DNA from: Pseudodonghicola xiamenensis DSM 18339
GTDB lineage: Bacteria; Pseudomonadota; Alphaproteobacteria; Rhodobacterales; Rhodobacteraceae
Direction: 5' to 3'
Assembly: GCF_000429365.1 (NCBI RefSeq)
Contig: NZ_AUBS01000007.1
Span: 99,876 to 163,875 of the forward strand
Length of the DNA: 64,000 nucleotides
Shown here: piece after piece, positions 34,298 through 42,703 of the stretch
How the letters are laid out: each line of letters begins with the position of its first letter
How positions within the stretch are numbered: position 1 is the stretch's first letter
Notes under the pieces: generated by a model
The model's database searches: none
Seen by the model: the letters and a program-made list of their open reading frames with translations, nothing else
Told to the model about the DNA's origin: nothing
Translations under genes and position numbers: made by a program

Positions 34298-34507
34298 TCA
34301 GCAGCGCCAGGTTTCCGGGGCGTCCCAGAACGACCGGCTTGCCTCGGCGCGGGCTTCTTTGCGGCTGATACCGATATCTTCCAGCGCTCGATCATCCAGT
34401 TTCAACAGCGCGCGACGCTGGCGATGTACGGCGAACAGGTGGACCAGGCGGGCCAGCGGACGAAGCCAGGCTCTGCGCCGGCCGGCGGAGGTGGTTATGA
34501 AGGTCAT
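34298..34507 (-). CDS. DUF1127 family small protein
   Basis: A 69-residue basic protein with the DUF1127 core LDDRALEDIGISRKEARAEA at about 37-56, preceded by an Arg-rich helix (RRRAWLRPLARLVHLFAVHRQRRALLKL). Such proteins in alphaproteobacteria take part in RNA maturation/turnover and phosphate or carbon adaptation; some bind RNA through the Arg-rich region. It is divergent from a LysR regulator, with a LysR-type palindrome in the shared gap, so it is a likely target. It has a GGAGATGAGAC ribosome site close to the ATG. Confidence 0.88.
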   Translation of the reverse strand: MTFITTSAGRRRAWLRPLARLVHLFAVHRQRRALLKLDDRALEDIGISRKEARAEASRSFWDAPETWRC

Positions 34508-34548
34508 GTCTCATCTCCTTCCAGGATTGTGATGCTTCGGTTGGTTGG

Positions 34549-34563
34549 ATCAAATTTCTTGAT
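34549..34563. promoter_or_regulatory. LysR-type operator between DUF1127 and lysR genes
   Basis: ATCAA-ATTTC-TTGAT is a perfect inverted repeat that fits the T-N11-A LysR box. It sits 41 bases from the DUF1127 start and about 70 from the LysR start, the usual site for divergent control. Confidence 0.65.
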
Positions 34564-34631
34564 CTATATGGCGAGGTGTGATCCATTTTGAAAACGAATG
34601 TTTTTGATTTCATTCATCAGGGTTTGTGATC

Positions 34632-35504
34632 ATGAGGAATCTCGATCTGACAACGCTCCGCTCTTTTGTCGCGGTGGCCGATTATGGCGGCGTCACCAAG
34701 GCGGCGGGCTTCCTGCATCTGACCCAATCGGCGGTCTCGATGCAGTTGAAGCGGTTGGAGGAGCTGTTGGGGCTGGATTTGCTGGATCGCTCGGGCCGCA
34801 GCATCGCGCTGACCCCGGCGGGAGAGCAGCTTTTGGGGTATGCGCGCCGGATGGTGTCGCTGAACGACGAGGTGATGGCCCGGCTGACCGATCAGGCCTT
34901 TGAGGGAGAGGTCTTGCTCGGCGTGCCGCATGATATCGTCTATCCGGTGATCCCGCGGGTGATGCAGCGGTTCAACGCTGTATACCCTAGGGTCAATGTC
35001 AATCTGGTGACGTCGAACACCCGGCAGTTGAAGGCGGATTTCGCCCAGGGCGCCTTCGATCTGATCCTGACGACCGAGACCGGCATGGGCGAGGGCGGCG
35101 AGACCATTCACCGGATGCCGCTGCGCTGGGTGGGCGCGCGCAACGGATCGGCCTGGCGGCAGCGGCCGCTGCGGATCGGGTTTTGCCGCCATTGCATTTT
35201 CCGCACCGTCTCGATCGCGGCGCTGGAGGATGAGGGGATCGTCTGGGAGGCGGCGCTGGACAGCGATTCCGATCGCACCGTCGAGGCGACGGTCAGCGCC
35301 GATCTGGCGGTAGGGGTGCTGCTGGAGGGGACCCAGCCGGAACATCAGGAGGTGATCGACCACGGCGGCACCTTGCCGCCGCTGCCGGTGCAGGACATCA
35401 ACATGTACGGGGCGGAGCGGGTGCGCGCCGAATATGTCGCGACGCTGGCCGGGCTGATCCGTCAGGGATTTGATGCGCTGCGGCCGATGCGCGCCGCCGG
35501 CTGA
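34632..35504 (+). CDS. LysR-family transcriptional regulator
   Basis: A 290-residue LysR regulator. The winged helix-turn-helix covers residues about 3-60 (LDLTTLRSFVAVADYGGVTKAAGFLHLTQSAVSMQLKRLEELLG), followed by the linker helix and a two-lobed effector domain (EGEVLLGVPHDIVYPVIPRVMQRF, GAFDLILTTE). The effector is unknown. A GTG two codons upstream is an alternative start. It is divergent from the DUF1127 gene, with a LysR box between them; control of that gene and autorepression are likely. Confidence 0.92.
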   Translation: MRNLDLTTLRSFVAVADYGGVTKAAGFLHLTQSAVSMQLKRLEELLGLDLLDRSGRSIALTPAGEQLLGYARRMVSLNDEVMARLTDQAFEGEVLLGVPHDIVYPVIPRVMQRFNAVYPRVNVNLVTSNTRQLKADFAQGAFDLILTTETGMGEGGETIHRMPLRWVGARNGSAWRQRPLRIGFCRHCIFRTVSIAALEDEGIVWEAALDSDSDRTVEATVSADLAVGVLLEGTQPEHQEVIDHGGTLPPLPVQDINMYGAERVRAEYVATLAGLIRQGFDALRPMRAAG

Positions 35505-35539
35505 GACCACCGCGCCGGCGATCTCGGGGCGATGGCCGA

Positions 35540-36496
35540 TTACATGGTGATCACCACCTTGCCGGTTGACCGCCGGTCGCGTAGCAACGCCAGCCCTTCC
35601 TCGACCTGGTCGAGCGGCAGGAGGTTGCTGACATGCGGCTTCAGCCGACCCTGCAGATACCAGCCGATCAGGGTGGCCAGGCTTTGCGTCACTGCCTCGG
35701 GGCGGAATTTCAGATATCCGCCGATGTAAAATCCGATCACCGTCAGGTTCTTCACCAAAATATGATTGGCGGGGATTTGCGGCACCTCGCCGCTGGCAAA
35801 GCCGATCGGCAGCAGCCGCGCCTCGGGGTTGCAGGCGCGAAAGGCGGCTTTCCACAGCTCCCCGCCCACCGCGTCATAGACAACATCGGCGCCGCCCAGC
35901 TCCAGCACCCGGGCACGCAGGTCTTCATCTGCTCCGATCAGGTGATCAGCGCCGGCGGCCTTGGCCACCGCCAGCTTGTCGTCCCCGCGGGCCTGGGCGA
36001 TCACCGTGGCGCCCATCAGCTTGCCGATCTCGACCGCCGTCAGCCCGACGCCACCGGCCGCGCCGGTGACAAGCAGGGTTTCCCCGGGCTGCAGCCGGGC
36101 ACGATAATCCAGCGCCATATGGCTGGTTCCATAGGCGATCTGAAAGGCGGCAGCATGCTCGAAAGGCATTTCATCGGGGATTTTTACCACGCGAGCGGCA
36201 TCAAACACCCCTCTTTGGGCCAGACCGCCCTGGCCGCTGTAGATCGCGACCCGGTCGCCGGGCGTCAGGCCGGTCACGCCCGTGCCCAGCGAATCGATCA
36301 CGCCGGCGATCTCCATCCCCGGGGTAAAGGGCAGGGACGGCGTGTCCTGATACGTGCCTTTCAGCATCAATAGATCGGCGAAATTCAGTCCGCATGCGCG
36401 GATTGTGACCCCGATCTGGCCTGGCCCGGGAACCGGATCTGGAAGATCGGTAAGCCGAGCCTGGCCTCCGGCTGAGGTCAGATGATAGGCGCGCAT
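35540..36496 (-). CDS. NADPH:quinone oxidoreductase family protein
   Basis: A 318-residue zinc-free medium-chain dehydrogenase/reductase of the QOR type. The N-terminal GroES-like domain shows IRACGLNFADLLMLKGTYQ and LPFTPGMEIAGVIDSLG. The Rossmann motif is VTGAAGGVGLTAVEIGKLMGATVIA, with the GAAGGVG nucleotide loop. No structural or catalytic zinc Cys set is present. It reduces quinones or alpha,beta-unsaturated carbonyls with NADPH. Start at 36496 (MRAYHLTS). It is convergent with the LysR gene, 35 bases apart. Confidence 0.9.
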   Translation of the reverse strand: MRAYHLTSAGGQARLTDLPDPVPGPGQIGVTIRACGLNFADLLMLKGTYQDTPSLPFTPGMEIAGVIDSLGTGVTGLTPGDRVAIYSGQGGLAQRGVFDAARVVKIPDEMPFEHAAAFQIAYGTSHMALDYRARLQPGETLLVTGAAGGVGLTAVEIGKLMGATVIAQARGDDKLAVAKAAGADHLIGADEDLRARVLELGGADVVYDAVGGELWKAAFRACNPEARLLPIGFASGEVPQIPANHILVKNLTVIGFYIGGYLKFRPEAVTQSLATLIGWYLQGRLKPHVSNLLPLDQVEEGLALLRDRRSTGKVVITM

Positions 36497-36797
36497 GAAA
36501 TTTCCCCCTGTTGTCATTCACATAAACGGCAATAGGGAATTCTATGTCACATGCCCGGCCTCGAGCGAACCTATGATTGCGTCACGTCGCGTGATTTTGG
36601 AACGTACAACCATAGGGAAAGATATATTAGTTCTAAATCAACTGACTTGCGCTTATCGGAAAAGCCCGTACTATTCACTCAGCGGGTGCAAATGGCGTGC
36701 AGTGGGGAGGGGAACCGCACGGGAACGCCGCAAGCAAGGGCAGCGGAGAGGCGTCTTGGCCTTTGTCCGGCTCGTAAATTAACGTAAGGAGAAGCCC
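36497..36797. other. Intergenic region between divergent genes
   Basis: About 300 bases between the quinone oxidoreductase start and the XRE regulator start. The left two thirds are AT-richer than the surroundings and should hold promoters for both genes. No gene, repeat or clear operator was recognised. An AAGGAG ribosome site precedes the XRE gene. Confidence 0.5.
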
Positions 36798-37169
36798 ATG
36801 ACCCATCCCGTTGACGTTCATGTGGGCAAACGGGTCCGACACCGCCGCTGGCTGGTGGGGATGACCCAGCAGCAACTGGCCGAAAAGGTCGGTATCAAGT
36901 TTCAGCAGATTCAGAAGTACGAGACCGGTGCGAACCGGATCAGCGCGTCCCGGCTCTGGGATATCGCCGATGCACTGGATGTTCCGGTGAGCTTCTTCTT
37001 CGAAGGTCTGGACGAGACCGAGAAGCAACCGGCGGGCAAGGCCAGCATCCCGGCCGATCTGATGGGCGATAAGGAGGCGCTGGATCTGATCCGCTCCTAT
37101 TACGCCATTCCGGAAAATCAGCGCCGGCGCCTGTTCGAACTGGCCCGAGTGTTGAGCGACGTCGCCTGA
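36798..37169 (+). CDS. XRE-family transcriptional regulator
   Basis: A 123-residue regulator. A helix-turn-helix covers residues about 9-65 (VGKRVRHRRWLVGMTQQQLAEKVGIKFQQIQKYETGANRISASRLWDIADALDVPVSFFFEG). A C-terminal helical part (DKEALDLIRSYYAIPENQRRRLFELARVLSD) probably dimerises. This length and pattern are typical of the alphaproteobacterial regulators near PhrR/SinR-like proteins, tied to stress or cell-surface control. Target genes are unknown; it stands alone, upstream of hisN. Confidence 0.88.
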   Translation: MTHPVDVHVGKRVRHRRWLVGMTQQQLAEKVGIKFQQIQKYETGANRISASRLWDIADALDVPVSFFFEGLDETEKQPAGKASIPADLMGDKEALDLIRSYYAIPENQRRRLFELARVLSDVA

Positions 37170-37414
37170 AAATGGCGGCGCGGTCCCGGTCGTGCGGCCG
37201 GGACAATTACAGAACCGGCATCTCTGACGGGGGTGTCGGGCGCTGTGGTATGACCCGGTGGCTGTCTTCGCCCTTGTGTCTGTCTTCTCCCCCGTGCCCG
37301 TCGATGCGATCCTTGCCTGGGGTGTCCGGGGCGGGGCGCGCATCTGTGCCCTGTTTGCCGCCTTTGTGAGTGTGTCGGGTTGCATCCGTTTCCGCCTCGT
37401 GGCACCTGAGCGTC

Positions 37415-38215
37415 ATGACCGATCCCGTGCTCTCCGCCCTTGGCGATCTCGATGTCGCCCATAAGCTGGCTGATACCGCCCGTGCGGTGATCCTGCCTTA
37501 TTTTCGCCGTGCGGATCTGACCGCTGACAACAAGGTGATCGGCGGTTTTGATCCAGTGACCGAGGCCGACCGTGCCGCCGAACAGGCAATGCGGACGGTC
37601 CTGGCTGAACTGCGCCCCGAAGACGGTATTCTCGGTGAAGAGTTCGGCAGCGAAGCAGGCCGCAGCGGTCGCACCTGGGTGCTCGACCCGATTGACGGAA
37701 CCCGCGGGTTTCTCAGTGGCACGCCGACCTGGGGGGTGCTGATCGCCCTGTCCGAGGCATCCGGGCCGGTGCTGGGGATCATCGACCAGCCCTATACCGG
37801 CGAACGTTTCGTCGGCGGCCCGGCGGGGGCTGAGATGACCGGGCCGCAGGGCCGCCGGACATTGAGCACCCGCCCAACTGCGCGGCTGGAGGAGGCGATC
37901 CTTTTCACCACCTTCCCCGAAGTCGGCACCACCGACGAACGCAGGGGCTTCGAAACGGTGGCGCGTCAGGTGAAACTCACCCGCTATGGCATGGATTGCT
38001 ATGCCTATGCGCTTCTGGCCGCCGGCCATATCGACCTGGTGATCGAAGCCGGGCTGAACCCCTATGACGTCCAGGGCCCCATCGCGGTGATCGAGGCCGC
38101 CGGTGGCGTGGTGACCGACTGGCAGGGGGGGAGGGCCGATCAGGGCGGTCGGCTGCTCGCGGCGGCCAATCCGGAGCTGCACGCCCAGGCGCTGGAGATC
38201 CTGCGCCGGATCTGA
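37415..38215 (+). CDS. hisN: Histidinol-phosphatase, inositol monophosphatase type
   Basis: A 266-residue Mg-dependent phosphatase of the IMPase fold. Motifs: the acidic EEFGSEAG (Glu ligand), WVLDPIDGTRGFLSGTPTWGVLIAL (DPIDGT metal box) and LNPYDVQGPIAVIEAAGG (third metal Asp). The DPIDGTRxF and GEEFG forms plus W-G-x-LIAL favour HisN, the enzyme that completes histidine biosynthesis by dephosphorylating L-histidinol phosphate in alphaproteobacteria. An inositol-phosphatase role is the alternative. Start at 37415; the reading frame reaches back to 37370 without support. No other his genes nearby. Confidence 0.85.
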   Translation: MTDPVLSALGDLDVAHKLADTARAVILPYFRRADLTADNKVIGGFDPVTEADRAAEQAMRTVLAELRPEDGILGEEFGSEAGRSGRTWVLDPIDGTRGFLSGTPTWGVLIALSEASGPVLGIIDQPYTGERFVGGPAGAEMTGPQGRRTLSTRPTARLEEAILFTTFPEVGTTDERRGFETVARQVKLTRYGMDCYAYALLAAGHIDLVIEAGLNPYDVQGPIAVIEAAGGVVTDWQGGRADQGGRLLAAANPELHAQALEILRRI

Positions 38216-38343
38216 TCCCCCCCTTGGCTTGTGGCGAATCGATCCTCCGGCTAGGACAGGCAGGCGCCGAGTCCTTCGCCCGTCTTCTGTCGGCGCGTCT
38301 TTCACACTTCGTCACCGAAATGGGCCATATACGGAGTGTGCAC

Positions 38344-39681
38344 ATGACTGACATCCTGATCCGCAATGCCTTTGCCATCCTCACCATGGATGATGCCGGA
38401 CGCGAACTTTCCGGCGAGGATATCCTGATCCGTGGCGGCATCATCGCCGCCATCGGCCCCGATCTGCCCGCCCCGGGAGCGGAGGTGATCGAGGCTTCGG
38501 GCTGCGTCGTCACGCCGGGGCTGGTCAATACCCATCATCACCTCTACCAGAGCCTCACTCGCGCGGTGCCCGGCGGCCAGGATGCGCTGCTGTTCGGCTG
38601 GCTCAAGACGCTCTATCCGATCTGGGCCCGCTTCGGCCCGGAAGAGGTCTATACCTCCGCCCTCACCGGGTTGGCGGAGCTGGCGCTTTCTGGCTGCACG
38701 CTGACCTCGGATCACCTCTATCTCTACCCGAACGGCGCCCGGCTCGATGACACGATTGCCGCGGCGGCGGAGATCGGGCTGCGCTTTCACCCGACCCGGG
38801 GCGCCATGAGTATCGGCGAAAGCGCCGGCGGGCTGCCGCCCGACAGCCTGGTTGAACGCGAGGCGGATATCCTGAACGACGCCATCCGGGTGATCGACAC
38901 CTTTCATGATGCCCGTGAGGGGGCGATGGTGCGTGTCGGCATTGCGCCATGCTCCCCCTTTTCGGTCAGTCGAGAGCTGATGCGCGACGCCGCCCTTCTG
39001 GCGCGCGACAAGGGGGTGATGCTGCATACCCATCTGGCCGAGAATGACGAGGATATCGCCTACAGCCTTGCCACCTTCGGTTGCCGCCCCGGCCAATATG
39101 CCGAAGACCTGGGCTGGACCGGGCCCGACGTCTGGCATGCCCATTGCGTCAAGCTCGACGCGCAAGAGATTGATCTATTTTCCAGAACCCGGACGGGCGT
39201 GGCGCATTGCCCCTGTTCGAACTGCCGTCTCGGATCGGGCATCGCGCCGCTGCGCGCGATGCGTGATGCGGGCGTGCCGGTGGGCCTGGGCGTCGACGGT
39301 TCGGCCAGCAACGACAGCGGCAACCTGATCCTCGAGGCGCGCCAGGCGATGCTGCTGCAGCGCGTTGCCCGCGGCGCCGATGCGATGAGTGCGCACGAGG
39401 CACTGGAAATCGCCACCCGTGGCGGCGCCGATGTGCTGGGACGCCCTGACTGCGGCCGGCTGGCGCCGGGAAAACGCGCCGATATCGCGCTCTGGGACGT
39501 GACAGGTATCGACAGCGCTGGCAGTTGGGAGCCGGCGGCGTTGTTGCTGGCGGGGCCCGCGCGGGTGAAACACCTGCTGGTCGAAGGCCGTCAGGTGGTG
39601 CGCGATGGCGATATCGTCACGCTCGACCTGGCTCAGGTGATCTCGCGGCAGAACCGGCTGGCCGCCGCACTCAAGGGCTGA
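38344..39681 (+). CDS. 8-oxoguanine deaminase
   Basis: A 445-residue amidohydrolase. Zinc ligands: HxH in GLVNTHHHLYQSLTR (His64, His66), the later His in LHTHLAENDED, His in VWHAHCVKL and the Asp in GLGVDGSASNDSGN. The sequence VNTHHHLYQSLTRAVP with VGLGVDGSASND is that of the 8-oxoguanine/chlorohydrolase-like subgroup, which makes urate from 8-oxoguanine. It faces the guanine deaminase gene across an inverted repeat. Together they feed guanine-type bases into purine breakdown; xanthine dehydrogenase and uricase genes are not in the window. Confidence 0.88.
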   Translation: MTDILIRNAFAILTMDDAGRELSGEDILIRGGIIAAIGPDLPAPGAEVIEASGCVVTPGLVNTHHHLYQSLTRAVPGGQDALLFGWLKTLYPIWARFGPEEVYTSALTGLAELALSGCTLTSDHLYLYPNGARLDDTIAAAAEIGLRFHPTRGAMSIGESAGGLPPDSLVEREADILNDAIRVIDTFHDAREGAMVRVGIAPCSPFSVSRELMRDAALLARDKGVMLHTHLAENDEDIAYSLATFGCRPGQYAEDLGWTGPDVWHAHCVKLDAQEIDLFSRTRTGVAHCPCSNCRLGSGIAPLRAMRDAGVPVGLGVDGSASNDSGNLILEARQAMLLQRVARGADAMSAHEALEIATRGGADVLGRPDCGRLAPGKRADIALWDVTGIDSAGSWEPAALLLAGPARVKHLLVEGRQVVRDGDIVTLDLAQVISRQNRLAAALKG

Positions 39682-39687
39682 GGCACA

Positions 39688-39860
39688 GGGGGCTCTGCCC
39701 CCGGCCTGCGGCCTCCCCCGGGATATTTTCGCCAGATCGAAGGCAGTCAGCGTCTTTGTGGGCGCGGAGAAACGCATCTGGTTTCGGCGGACATCTGTGG
39801 CGCGCGGGGGCTTTATTTTTCTGGCTGTAAATATCCCGGGGGTGCTGGGGCAGAGCCCCC
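39688..39860. repeat. Pair of inverted GC-rich intergenic repeats at a convergent junction
   Basis: Between the two deaminase stops lies GGGGGCTCTGCCCCC then CCCCCGGGATATTTT (39688-39729), and an inverted partial copy, AAATATCCCGGGGG then GGGGCAGAGCCCCC (39829-39860). Each copy has its own internal hairpin and the two can also pair with each other. The element, with the CCCCCGGGATATTTT tail, resembles a dispersed intergenic repeat that I recall from Rhodobacterales genomes. It probably serves as a bidirectional terminator. Confidence 0.7.
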
Positions 39861-39869
39861 GCCACAGGC

Positions 39870-41159
39870 TCAGGATTTCACCCGCTGCCCGCCGATCCAG
39901 ACTTCGGCCACGGCGCGATCATCGCCCATCATGATGGTGGGAAAGATCGCCTCCCAGAGCTCCTCGGCCTCCGCCTCGCGCTGGGCGATGGCGGGGGTGG
40001 AGGCGAGATTGAGCACCACCAGATCGGCCTCCATGCCGGGCGCGATATTGCCGATCCGATCCTCCATCCGTAGCGCCCGGGCGGAGCCGACGGTGGCGAG
40101 CCAGAGCAGTTGCGCCGGATGCAGCGGATTGTTGCGCAGCTGGCCGATCTCATAGGCGGCGGCCATGGTCCGGAGCATCGAGAAGCTCGATCCGCCGCCG
40201 GTGTCGGTGGCCAGCCCAATGCGATGCCCTTCGGCCATCAGCCCGGTCATGTCGAACAGGCCCGAGCCGATGAAGGTATTCGAGGTCGGGCAATGCACCA
40301 GGGCGGCGCCGACCTCGCGCAGGCGGTCCTTTTCGCGCGGCTCGAGGTGGATGGCGTGGCCATAAAGGCCGTTGGCGCCCAGCAGGCCGAAGGATTCGTA
40401 GGTGTCGAGATAGTCTCGCGCGTCGGGGAAGAGCTGCTTCACCCAGGCGATCTCATCGGTCTGTTCGCTCAGATGGGTCTGCATCAGGCACTCGGGGTGT
40501 TCGGCCCAGAGCGCGCCCATTGCCTCCAGTTGCTCTGCCGTCGAGGTGGGCGAGAAGCGCGGGGTGATGGCATAGGAAATCCGGCCCTCCCCATGCCATT
40601 TTTCCAGCAGCGCCTTGCTGTCGTCATAGGACGATTGTGCGGTGTCGCGCAGCCCTTCGGGCGCGTTGCGGTCCATGCAGGTCTTGCCCGCCACCACCCT
40701 TTGGCCGCGCGCCTTGGCTTCGGTGAAGAATGCCTCAACGCTGGCGGGGTGGATGGTGCAGAAGGAACACATGGTGGTGGTGCCCGCTGCCGTGGTCAGG
40801 TCGAGGTATCTGGCCGCGATTTCAGCCGCATAGGCCGGGTTGGCGAAGCGCATTTCTTCGGGGAAGGTATAGCTGTTCAGCCAGTCGATCAGCCGCTTGC
40901 CCCAGCTCGCGATCATCGCGGTCTGCGGGAAATGCACATGCGGGTCGATAAAACCAGCCACGATCACATGCTGGCCATGGTCGTGACGGCTGGCGTTCGG
41001 GTGTGCGGCTGCCAGCGCCGCCGTCTCACCGACCGCGGCGATCCTTCCGTCCCGGATCACCAGCGCCTCGTCCAGCCGGGCGGATGTCTCGGGCGTGGTC
41101 TCGAACGGTGTGCGGTCGAAGGACAGAACGCGCCCTGTCAGTAGGATTTCCTGGGTCAT
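39870..41159 (-). CDS. guaD: Guanine deaminase
   Basis: A 429-residue zinc amidohydrolase converting guanine to xanthine. Zinc ligands: GFIDPHVHFPQT (His74, His76), LMQTHLSEQTDEI, GHAIHLEP and the Asp in LATDTGGGSSFSML. The block MCSFCTIHPASVEAFF with DRNAPEGLRD is characteristic of bacterial GuaD. Length is normal. It converges on the 8-oxoguanine deaminase gene and shares the inverted repeat in between. Start at 41159 with MTQEILLTGRVLSFD. Confidence 0.93.
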   Translation of the reverse strand: MTQEILLTGRVLSFDRTPFETTPETSARLDEALVIRDGRIAAVGETAALAAAHPNASRHDHGQHVIVAGFIDPHVHFPQTAMIASWGKRLIDWLNSYTFPEEMRFANPAYAAEIAARYLDLTTAAGTTTMCSFCTIHPASVEAFFTEAKARGQRVVAGKTCMDRNAPEGLRDTAQSSYDDSKALLEKWHGEGRISYAITPRFSPTSTAEQLEAMGALWAEHPECLMQTHLSEQTDEIAWVKQLFPDARDYLDTYESFGLLGANGLYGHAIHLEPREKDRLREVGAALVHCPTSNTFIGSGLFDMTGLMAEGHRIGLATDTGGGSSFSMLRTMAAAYEIGQLRNNPLHPAQLLWLATVGSARALRMEDRIGNIAPGMEADLVVLNLASTPAIAQREAEAEELWEAIFPTIMMGDDRAVAEVWIGGQRVKS

Positions 41160-41296
41160 CTGCGATCCGTTTCCGCCATTGCTGTACCGCCTTCAGAGTA
41201 GTGGGGCTGACTGCTCAGGTAAATTACGCCATTGTCATTGTTTTTCTGTAGTAGCTTCTTCTATTTTGCCGCCAATCCGAACCGAAAGGGGTGAGC

Positions 41297-42703
41297 ATGA
41301 GCACAGGCGACGACCGGGTCGAGACCGACATCCCTCAGGAGGAGATGGGCGGCGAACGTGCCTATACGCTCGACCGGCGGGCCATTGCCGCGATTCTCTA
41401 TGCGGTGGACATCGACGATCGCGACAAGCTGATCGACCTGATGGAGCCGTTGCATGCGGCCGACATCGCTGACCTTCTGGAACAGATCAACGCCTATGAC
41501 CGGGCGAGGCTGATTCGGCTCTATGGCAGGGAGTTCGACGGGGAGATCCTCTCGGAGCTTGATGAGGGGGTGCGCGAAGAGGTCATTCACCTGCTGCATC
41601 CGCAGGTGCTGGCCGAGGCTGTGCGCGAGCTAGACAGCGACGATGTGGTCGATCTGGTCGAGGATCTGGAGGGGCCGCAGCAGCAGGCGATCCTGGGCGC
41701 TCTCGAGGCCTCGGACCGGCTGGCGGTGCAGCAGGCGCTGACCTATCCGGAGAATTCCGCCGGCCGTTTGATGCAGCGCGAGGTAGTGTTTGCGCCGGAG
41801 CATTGGAACGTGGGGCAGGCGATAGATTATCTGCGCAGTTCCGAGGAACTGCCGGAGCAGTTCTATCATATCGTGCTGGTCGATCCGCGGATGCGTCCGG
41901 TGGCCAATGTGACGCTGGGCAAGCTGATGGGGTCGCGCCGCGAGGTGGCGTTGAAGGATATCGCCGAGGAGATGTTCCAGATCATCCCCGTCGATCAGGA
42001 CGAGGCCGACGTGGCCTATGCCTTCAACCAATATCACCTGATCTCGGCGCCGGTGGTGGATGATGATGGCCGGCTGGTCGGGGTCATCACCATTGACGAC
42101 GCGATGATCGTTCTGGACGAGGAGAACGAAGAAGACATCCTGCGTCTGGCCGGGGTGGGAGAGGAAAGCTCGCTCTCCGACCGGGTGATCGACACCACCA
42201 AACGGCGGATCCCCTGGCTGGTGGTCAATCTGGGCACCGCGGCACTGGCGGCGCTGGTGATTGCCCAGTTCGAACAGACCATTGCCGTGCTGGTGGCGCT
42301 GGCGGTGCTGATGCCGATCGTCGCCTCGATGGGCGGCAATGCCGGCACCCAGTCGCTGACCGTGGCGGTGCGGGCCCTCGCCACCCGCGACCTCACCCGC
42401 GCCAATGCCTGGCGGGTGATCCGGCGCGAGATGCTGGTGGGGCTGTTGAACGGGTTGACCCTGGCGATCCCGCTGGGGGTGCTGACGGCGCTGGCCTTCA
42501 GTACGCCGCTTCTGGGGGTGGTGATCGGCACGGCGTTGGTGATCAACCTTTTCGTGGCGGCGCTGGCCGGTGTGGTGATCCCGATCCTGCTGGACAAGCT
42601 GGGTGTCGATCCGGCGCTGGCCTCTGGTGTCTTCGTCACCACGATGACCGATGTGGTAGGTTTCTTCGCCTTTCTCGGGCTTGCTACCGTGGTGCTGCTG
42701 TGA
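41297..42703 (+). CDS. mgtE: Magnesium transporter MgtE
   Basis: A 468-residue Mg2+ channel. The N domain (about 25-125) has the repeat LHAADIADLLEQI and LDSDDVVDLVEDLEG; two CBS domains follow (NVGQAIDYLRSSEELPEQFYHIVLVD, then QIIPVDQDEADVAYAFNQYHLISAPVVDDDGRLVGVITIDD), then a plug helix and five membrane segments with PIVASMGGNAGTQSLTVAVRAL, the pore signature. Mg binding between N and CBS domains closes the channel when Mg is high. A GTG at 41291 is an alternative start. The stop overlaps the next gene by four bases. Confidence 0.96.
   Translation: MSTGDDRVETDIPQEEMGGERAYTLDRRAIAAILYAVDIDDRDKLIDLMEPLHAADIADLLEQINAYDRARLIRLYGREFDGEILSELDEGVREEVIHLLHPQVLAEAVRELDSDDVVDLVEDLEGPQQQAILGALEASDRLAVQQALTYPENSAGRLMQREVVFAPEHWNVGQAIDYLRSSEELPEQFYHIVLVDPRMRPVANVTLGKLMGSRREVALKDIAEEMFQIIPVDQDEADVAYAFNQYHLISAPVVDDDGRLVGVITIDDAMIVLDEENEEDILRLAGVGEESSLSDRVIDTTKRRIPWLVVNLGTAALAALVIAQFEQTIAVLVALAVLMPIVASMGGNAGTQSLTVAVRALATRDLTRANAWRVIRREMLVGLLNGLTLAIPLGVLTALAFSTPLLGVVIGTALVINLFVAALAGVVIPILLDKLGVDPALASGVFVTTMTDVVGFFAFLGLATVVLL

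Noticed and set aside
41160..41296. Mg-sensing leader upstream of mgtE
   Set aside because: The 137 bases show no recognisable M-box or other riboswitch structure.
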